Assembly: GCA_951640165.1 (NCBI GenBank)
Contig: OX621242.1
Location: 29,880,001 to 29,944,000, forward strand
Origin: Pseudoips prasinana
Lineage: Eukaryota > Arthropoda > Insecta > Lepidoptera > Nolidae
DNA length: 64,000 nucleotides
Reading direction: 5' to 3'
This document shows, one piece after another, positions 56,360-64,000 of the stretch. The notes under the pieces were generated by a model. That model made no database searches. It worked only from the letters and a program-made list of their open reading frames with translations, and was not told the DNA's origin. A program made the position numbers and the translations under genes. Every line of letters begins with the position of its first letter. Within the stretch, counting starts at the first letter, position 1.

Positions 56360-56645
56360 GTGGGATTGTAATGGGCTACATTATTACTGCTGTGTGGTGA
56401 CGGCGACAAATATCAGAATCAGAATATCATCACCCCATCTCATCCCGTGGGGGGCGTAGAAGTCGACCCGAGGGAATATCTACCTGAGGAAGGGCAGCAG
56501 CTTCCTTCTGATTACTATGACTATCTTACTGCGATCGCCAACCCGCCTGCCAAGCGTGGCGATTATGGCATATCCCCTCAAGACGATTCTTGAGGGAGGC
56601 TTGTCCAGCAGTGGACTTATTTAGCTGTAATGATGATGATGATGA
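56360..56645 (+). mobile_element. LINE 3' end with (GAT)n tail
   Basis: CACCCCATCTCATCCCGTGG, GGGAATATCTACCTGAGGAA, CAACCCGCCTGCCAAGCGTG, GCGATTATGGCATATCCCCT and GAGGCTTGTCCAGCAGTGGA precede TAATGATGATGATGATGAC. Mirrors 37496-37722. Confidence 0.8.
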
Positions 56646-56999
56646 CATTATTATACAATGCAGGTTTGAGAAAGAAAGCTATAATAAATGATCCCTTTTA
56701 CTTTGTATAAATTACGTAATTTATGTGAGCTGATCTGCGCATTTGCATGAGTATTTGTGAAGGTGATGAGTAATCACGACTACAACTCCTGCAAGCCCAG
56801 AGCAGTGCAGGCACAGACTCTTATTCTATTCAGAAGAAATGTAATGTATGTATGTATGTATGTGGCGCTTTATCTTTTTAGAACTCCAGTACGGCCGGCG
56901 AAAACGCGGTGGCTAGTTAGGCATAAGGTTGTTCTGAAAAGACATTTAAACGATATATAAGAAAAACACTTGCAACACGGTATGACGACTGGGGGCACT

Positions 57000-59580
57000 G
57001 AGTTCACGTGAAAATGAACGACGTTGAAGTAGAGCGTAGGTTTGACTTAAACCGCAAAAGGGACAACATTTAGTTTCGACCATCTGCAGAAGCTGCAATG
57101 GTATGCTGATGTGAAATTGATGCGGCGACACATATGAAGCGATTGGAGAGCTCACCAGAAAACGGTACACGCTAGCTTCTAAATACTATTGGATGGAGAC
57201 AAGAAAGTTTTCGCTAAAGTCGAACCCGGTTCTGGGAAAGCTAATCGCTAATGACAACTGTGGACTTTTTAACACCTTACGATTTCATTATCTTGATATA
57301 TTTACTTCAAGTTGTTCAGATTCGTAAAGAATTGACCTCCTTAAGTATCCTACACTATTTACACAACACATTGAACAATGATATTTTTCTATCTTGCCTC
57401 TGCTATGATGAACAAACACCCTAAAGACAAAATTGCACTTTTTGAACGAAATTGTACTCTCCAGTGTTTATTTCATTCCTTTAACTATGTTTGCAAACCA
57501 TAACCCATAAGAACCATGGTTGTGGGGAATGGAAGGGCCATCGTCACGAGTACCTGCCCGCTACGGTCGCGACGTGACGACCCAATATTATCAAAAGGGA
57601 AAGTGCCCGAGTCTCAAAGGGATTTATGGATTACTTCGCCGTCCCCTAGAATTTGAAACTTTGCTTTGCGTGAGGACTTAACTTTGTGGTCTGTATGCGG
57701 TGGCATATAGAAATTGACGATTATTATGTAATCATTTCAGACCTATGCTTCCGCATAAATATTTGATTGCTGATTAGATGTTTCACGATAAAAGATTTCG
57801 GAGGGAAATTTTCCCCCAGCGAAAGGAGTGGAGCTGAGTAAATCCCATTCAACAACATCAACCTCAGTGTGACGGTTCACTCTATAGCCAAAAAACGCGC
57901 CTAAAGAAATTTTCACTTCAAAAAGTACATTTCATCAAGCACGTAGCCAACATAAATTAAGTTAATTTTAATTTTATAGAACGCTCTGTCTTTCAATTTA
58001 CTGGTCAATTTTCTTTAGGGTGCTCATTAAACAGACATATTTTTGATAGCATTGTTCGCCTCTAAAAGTTTACATTGCCATCTAAATTACTAAGTCAGCC
58101 ACAATTAACGAGCGTCTGAATGATACTATCTTAGCCTCTAGTTATCTTCTATGTAAGCCACCCTAATACAACTCAGCATGGTGGTTATTTCACCTTAAAT
58201 TATTGAGATATATAGTGCAAATAAATGTTTTTGTATTTATTATAAAATGACATATTATGTCAGCTGAAAAATTCACAAAAGCTCCAAAAACTAGGATATT
58301 TGAAAACTTTCCAGCAATCTTCACCAACAATAATGTATCTAGCGCTCGGTGGTCGGCTTTTTTTAGTAAATTAGGTGGCAATGTACAAAGAAGAAGGACA
58401 AGTTATGATAATTGTTGATCTTTACTTAACGCTTTCTATAGAATATTTAGGTGACGTTGTAAAATAACGAATATCGCATTATCCCGTTGCTCAGTTATAA
58501 AATGAGAAGTTTGATCACTTGGCCAATAAAGAAATGTGTGGCTTAACTTATAATTTCTCTCTTCTTTATATCCGTATACTTCAGTCAGACAGATACACAA
58601 AGTTACCAAATCTTTCAACTATTGGTATACATACATACCATCTTAGCCGTGCAGGTTTCGGTAAGATGGCGTTAAACACCTTCAATGCCTAAAGTTAATG
58701 GAGTATCGACTCCCCGTTGTATATATGTTAAAGATATCTTAAACTTAATCATTTTACAAATAAACATAATTATATCACATCAGAACTGGCAGATGAGTAA
58801 GACTTAGGAAACTCTCTCCATAATACATATTCAGTTACCTAGCAGCTGCAACTGTATCAAGCATGTTGATCGATAGCTTAGGTAAAGACAAAAAGAAAAG
58901 AGTCGACAAGGTAAGTTATTCTTGTTCGGTTTATTTGTCTTAATCCACAAATTATTCTTAGAATTACAGTACAGTTTGAAAGAAAAGCACCAGTATCGGG
59001 AAATGGGGCATCTTGGAAATAGGTTTTTCTTTTTGTTGGGCCGTCCTTGTATATTTTCAGATAGGGTAAATCGTTACTACTGCACAATGCGTCCACGCCA
59101 TTCGGGTATTCCCGCACATGACAAGTTTTTGTGTGAGGGTGATCCATAATTGCGTTATTTAAATATTCCGTAACAAATAAAGCTCTAATATTTAGGGCGG
59201 AAAGACATTAGTGTTGAGGTTAACATCGCTAGGTTAGGGTGACCTATATAAAATTATTCTGAGTATAGTCCGTGTATTGCATGTTGTAACTTCACAGGGA
59301 TTTATTTCTAGACTAGCACTATTTATATGTATGTAGATCTATTTATCAATGAAATCCAAAAACCAAATCTTATATACTAATACAGTCAGCTCCACCTATA
59401 TGTATTAAGATTAGATAGTTTTGTCGCCGTCTAAAATTCCAGGAATTAAGAACGTATGTGACATATAGACGAATAGTACGTGTATGTTTATGGTTCTGTT
59501 TTCTAGTCTTACTTTTTCACGTTTAGCTGTTATGTAGATTTATATCCCGAATAAATAAGGAGCGACTATAATTTAATTTG
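57000..59580. other. No gene supported; GC-richer patch 57520-57870
   Basis: 57520-57870 (GGGAATGGAAGGGCCATCGT, GCTACGGTCGCGACGTGACG, ATTTTCCCCCAGCGAAAGGA) looks single-copy and compositionally distinct, a candidate conserved non-coding block. An 89-codon minus frame at 58878-59147 has no recognisable domain. Confidence 0.35.
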
Positions 59581-59585
59581 TATAC

Positions 59586-59805
59586 TTATACTTACTTCAT
59601 TATCGTATGGGTAGTGGTTACCCTAGTGTCAAAGTTTCTGACATACATGACTACAACCGGGACCGACAGCTTAAAGGACCCTCTTAAGCACGGAGCCGCT
59701 CAGAAATTAAACCACTTTGGCAGTCTACCATCTATGGACCGACCGCGAGCCTAGTTGCTTAACCGCGCCGATCACTTACGTACCGGTGAGAGCATCATGT
59801 TCACG
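59586..59805 (+). mobile_element. D-family dispersed repeat
   Basis: TATCGTATGGGTAGTGGTTA, ACAACCGGGACCGACAGCTT, GCACGGAGCCGCTCAGAAAT, CCTAGTTGCTTAACCGCGCC and TACCGGTGAGAGCAT. The central TTCAAGCCGCCCAGTAGG block is deleted relative to 35655. Confidence 0.72.
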
Positions 59806-60555
59806 TAAGTATAGTGAAGTTTAGTGTATATATGTTGACTGTACCAAAGTTTATTTCAATTTATTTGATTGAACATCTGTTCACACACTGCGAACATTAA
59901 ACGCACGGGCCATAATCATTTCACAATACAAGTGGCTGAGTTTAGCGAGCAAAAGCAATTTGGTACAGACTGCAGATATAATGTGTCGTGCGAGTGTGCC
60001 AGTCTGCCCAACGAAGGCAATTAGCGACACATGCCGACACCAGTCTTACGAAAGAGCACTCCAACTATTGCGCCTCTGTTTCTAACGCTAAACTAGTATA
60101 TTATTTAACAGTGACCCATTTCTCTACCAAACTAGTACAGTCAATAGGACGTCAGGGTATCCCTCTACAAAATTCGCCCTAACAGCCTTCATAATAAGTA
60201 TGCTGTCAAGGTCAAAGTGTATACCCGACATGGAGTCAACTGTAAGCACTACGATGATAAAAATATCTGAAATGATAGCACACATTATTTAAGTATATCT
60301 TAATTGGGGCTGACCAGTAGATTAAGTAAATTTGTTTTCTATACGCACACTTAGTAAATTTTACCCATAAACTAAAAGGACCAGCCAGCATAAATCATTA
60401 CCTCCTCGAGTTATGACTTATATAATATCATTCTAGTAATTTAACTATTTATCGGACTATGGCAATTTATGAGGTGTATAGTATTAAATTAAATGTCTTT
60501 ATGTTTATGCTTTTTATACAATACATCAACTCACCATTCATACATACCTACATGA

Positions 60556-60898
60556 GTAAGTCCTCCTTGCCGAATTTTGGCCATGGCGGAGTCTTAATGC
60601 AGACTAGCCATCATGCATTTGCATACAGTGTGTGTGCAAACATAGGGGCACTTTCTATTCCATCATTCTTATGATCCGATGGGACGGCTAACGACACGAC
60701 CGGAAAGAGGTCAGGGACAGGACCGACGACTTTACGTACTCTCCGAGGCACGGGGATATAATACCGCAAACTCCCATACTCTGAGAAATGTTTCTTTTTA
60801 CGGAATATTCCCAAAATGACTTTTGGTCCGACCTAGGATTTGAACCCAGGACCTCACAGAACCCAGGAACACGCTACCGCTAGACCAACAAGGCAGTC
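60556..60898 (-). mobile_element. S2-family SINE, full length
   Basis: GTCCTCCTTGCCGAATTTTG, CATGGCGGAGTCTTAATGCA, CTATTCCATCATTCTTATGA, GACGGCTAACGACACGACCG, CGAGGCACGGGGATATAATA, TTTGGTCCGACCTAGGATTT and head ACGCTACCGCTAGACCAAC. Best reference copy with 16992. Confidence 0.87.
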
Positions 60899-60899
60899 A

Positions 60900-61770
60900 A
60901 ACATGCATATTCCGCATAAGTAATTAAATTACCAGGAAGATATACAAAGACCTGAACTAATGACTATATATGTAAATATATAACTAACTACCCACGTTTC
61001 AATTACGTATGCCTTTTATTTGGTGCATTTGACAGTTCTTAATCCAGTCCACAACAATTGTTTACAATTATCATGAATGCTAATAGAAGTTTGTGAGCAC
61101 AAATAGTCTCGAATAACACAATAAACTACGACGACTAACAAATTGAAACATAACAACTCAACTAAATCCACAAAGTCGCTCGTGTCTGTGTGACAGTTAT
61201 AAGTCCAGTTCAACTCCGACCGCAACTTCAACAAAGAATTAAGTAGACTAGACTAACATCCCCAGTGGTTGGATTGTGTTTGTTAATTGAACGAGAGAGC
61301 TCCACAAATTCAAGTCCACCAACCAGTCGGTCTATCAATTAGGTCGTATTCGTATCGCCCAACATTTTGTTCCCATCACTGTCATATTGTTCATTGATTG
61401 AGCAATTCTTGTATCCAGCTCAGCGTCTATTGTGTGAAAACGATTGTCCACTCCCCTTTTTGAATTTTAGAAAGATATTATTGAATTCAATCGGGATTGA
61501 ATGTACAATGTTTTGTAGAAAATTAATCGTCCTTGATACGAGCCTTCCGATCCATTTCCAATACAGTGATGTACGACGGTCTGCTATCTTGTAGAAACAT
61601 TTAAGCTAGATTAAACATATCTGCTCAGTCGTACTGTGTAATGATACATCAAATAGAAGAGAAACATACCGATAAAGGCTATTTCTTCTTAAAAATAAAA
61701 TACCATATGTGAATCGTACGTCCAAAGTAGTCCAAGTAAATCCTACGACGTGGCAGTGGCAGTTGAATGA
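60900..61770. other. No gene seen
   Basis: AT-rich. Open frames at 61016-61234 (minus) and 61367-61594 (plus) have no recognisable domain or splice context. Confidence 0.4.
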
Positions 61771-61772
61771 AT

Positions 61773-62100
61773 AATCTATACATATAATAAAATCGTAGGA
61801 AATTCAAAACTGTACATTGAATATTTTTTTAAAAGGATACTTAGGGCGTGATCTACAATCGACCTGGAAGCCAAAAATATAGTTTTTAGAATTTTTGTCT
61901 GTTTATCTGTTTGTCTGTAGGTATGTATGTCCGGGCTAAACTCAAAAATTACTGTATGGATTTACTTAAAATTTTGCATGGATATTACTAAGAGGTCGGG
62001 TCAACATATAGGCTACATATTATCACGCTATCACCTACGGGGGAGGAGCTGTGATCATTTATGAAATTTAACGCGGGTAACACCGCGGGGCACAGCTAGT
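61773..62100 (+). mobile_element. T-related repeat with a different body
   Basis: Begins ATACATATAATAAAATCGTA, contains TGTCTGTAGGTATGTATGTC, GGTCGGGTCAACATATAGGC and TACGGGGGAGGAGCTGTGAT, and ends AACGCGGGTAACACCGCGGG then GCACAGCTAGT as T elements do. The shared terminus suggests a related retroelement subfamily. Confidence 0.7.
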
Positions 62101-62355
62101 AAAAAATAAAGGTGTAACATAAACAGTGGACGAAACCTATAGAAGCATGAAACTGATCAAATCAAACAAAAACAGTTTGTGACATACAAAATATATTAAT
62201 TTGGCTCTCCATTGAAAATGGATCAGCTTATTCTTGTATGGGAAGTTAAACTATATTATTGGGTAATTTGCAGGTTGTGACATCATTCAGTATCCTAGGC
62301 AAATTAAGCTCCGTAAGTTACGCCCACTATTATGTTAAGTCTTCGTATATAATAA

Positions 62356-62716
62356 CAAGCTGCGTCCCGCGGTTTCACCCGCGTTAAAGTAGTTTTGGCT
62401 TAAAAGAGTAAAAAACATACATACATACTCACAAACTTTCACATTTATAATATTAGTAGAATGTGTACCTCTAGCGGTTATGGCAGTGCACTCCGGAATA
62501 CCTCGCAAATGGTAGATTTTTTCCTACTTACTTGACATTTATCGTCATATTTTGGACGATTCACGCAATATCTTTATAAATTGTAGCCTATGTGTTATTC
62601 TGATGTATAAGCTATATTATTGTAAAGTTTCATTAAAATCCATTCAGTAGTTTCATGTGGAAGAGTAAAAAACATCCATCCATACTTACAAACTTTCACG
62701 TTTATAATATTAGTAG
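62356..62716 (-). mobile_element. Two adjacent T-family pieces
   Basis: 62356-62460: CAAGCTGCGTCCCGCGGTTT, then ACATACTCACAAACTTTCAC and TTTATAATATTAGTAG. 62575-62716: GTAGCCTATGTGTTATTCTG, AAGTTTCATTAAAATCCATT and ACTTACAAACTTTCACGTTT. The gap 62461-62574 is unassigned. Confidence 0.7.
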
Positions 62717-62719
62717 GTA

Positions 62720-64000
62720 GGATATAGAATATTTATAGTATGTCGTCAGAATGGAATCACTTTAGTAGATCCAACACGATTCGTGAAGCTGGTATCGCAA
62801 CTGTGAGCTAAGTAATTGGTATCTTCTCTTGGGCATTCTTTTTAACTTGCGCTGTTAACGAAAGCACTTTTTGTTAGCAAACTAATTAGATTTATCTTTC
62901 TACTTAGTTAAGGGGATTATTAGGTTTGGACGCTGCAATTTGGTTTAAAATTTAAAGCAAAAAGAAACGGTTCTGTATATATTTGCATGTTTTAAAAATA
63001 TCCGTGTCTTGAATTCGTTGATTATCACAACGATTCCAGCGTTTGGGTTCCGTAACATAACAGCACACGGGTCTTTAGGCCATTAAGGAAATGAGTTACA
63101 CATCTGAACAATAATGACACAACGCAAATATTGGATACCAAATATATTTTCCAACCTCCGTCTATTTAATTACTTCGTTTAGTTATTGAGATTATTTGAG
63201 ATCTTGGAACAATTACATGCCTATCTCTAAAACAAAACTAAGTATTCTATTTGTATCTAATGTACTGTTAACTGTAATTAAATAACAAACCGCCATTAAT
63301 GTAATTTAAAAGCGGTGACCTAAACAAACAATATTGTTTTCCAACCTAAACAATCTTCACGGGTTGTCCGATGGTACAAGACCATAAGTAATTAAGTATA
63401 TTTCCAGGAGACTGAAACCTTTTCAACTAATCGAAATAGGTAAGTAATCAAGTAATTCATAAAGTTTCCGAGGAAGCTTGTTTAATTTGACACTATTAAT
63501 TCATAAGTCAACTTTACCCATTTTCACGACTTGTTACGGTATGTACGGGGTCCTATTCTTAGGACTCGCGCCTTGCCTTTTTTTGAGATTAGGTACATTT
63601 CCAGAAAAGTTAAACCTTTTCACAGAATTTGAATTAATAAGTTACATGAATAGCAGCAATTCATAGTTAGCGCGTTAAGGTTTTCGCGGAGGCTTGTTTA
63701 TTCGTAGGGTTGGCAGTTTAATTACATTGACACTATACATAAAGCTGTGTATAGGTAATTATTATTTGCTCGCCCTTTAGAATAATGACGTGATTTGCCT
63801 AATGATTACGATAGCTATGGAATGGGATACAATGTCTACCAATTATGAAGGCTATAGCAGTCTCAGTTAATTGGTATATGGTAACAATAATTTAATTACA
63901 GTTAAGAAGTAGACTATAGCAGTGTTAGTTGATGGGTGTATGGTTTACATAATTTGATTAACGTACCGTATAATGTTTATTGAGATTTAACACATGTATG
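62720..64000. other. No gene seen; short tandem duplication near the end
   Basis: GGCTATAGCAGTCTCAGTTA at 63850 and GACTATAGCAGTGTTAGTTG at 63912 begin two related units of about 62 bp. No exon or known repeat recognised in the rest. Confidence 0.45.

Larger units (their letters stand above)
46440..64000 (-). other. kuz: kuz upstream intron and/or 5' flank, no exon identified
   Basis: The acceptor at 46440 implies at least one upstream exon ending in phase 1. No defensible ATG-plus-signal-peptide exon was found on the minus strand up to 64000. Signal peptides diverge and first exons are short, so absence is weak evidence. Confidence 0.5.

Overview
The window reads as nuclear DNA of a moth or butterfly (Lepidoptera). 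Intergenic and intronic sequence is AT-rich, tRNA-derived SINEs and other interspersed repeats of a type I associate with lepidopteran genomes recur many times, and (TTAGG)-type telomere-like motifs sit inside some repeats. The one recognisable host gene is a typical insect gene with tiny exons in large introns. The taxon is my inference from repeat types and could not be searched.

Host gene: four exons on the minus strand encode about 213 consecutive residues of the prodomain of an ADAM10/Kuzbanian metalloprotease (kuz). In transcript order they are 46439-46240, 46151-46085, 33780-33589 and 17591-17411. Splice phases agree at all three junctions (0, 1, 1) and every intron is GT-AG (88, 12,304 and 15,997 nt). 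The last exon carries the prodomain cysteine (HEGGCGIT) matching the cysteine switch of human ADAM10. The signal-peptide exon would lie above 46440 and the catalytic, disintegrin and transmembrane exons below 17411. I found neither, so the window is essentially kuz introns with a few coding islands.

Layout: 1-1900 is a dead RT/RNase H non-LTR retrotransposon. 2200-3233 holds a decayed THAP-type zinc finger followed by a decayed YqaJ-type nuclease. 3.2-17 kb (downstream kuz intron or beyond) is repeats, including a 57-bp satellite array at 7.4-8.0 kb. 17.4 kb and 33.6 kb hold kuz exons. 17.6-33.6 and 33.8-46.1 kb are introns filled with SINEs, fold-back elements and LINE 3' ends, plus a 1.4-kb composite non-coding element flanked by 15-bp direct repeats (37784-39220). 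46.1-46.4 kb holds two kuz exons next to a GC-richer island (45175-45780). 46.5-64 kb is upstream intron or intergenic DNA with more repeats.

Repeat families named here for convenience: S1, S2 and S3 (three tRNA-headed SINE families); T (repeat ending in ACCGCGGGGCACAGCTAGT); G (repeat starting near AAGTGCGAGTCGGACTCGC); D (an unclassified dispersed repeat); RTE-type LINE 3' ends with a (GAT)n tail; and several terminal-inverted-repeat MITEs. No intact transposase, rRNA, conventional tRNA gene, CRISPR array or prokaryotic operon was seen. Most open frames above 60 codons are chance or repeat-derived.
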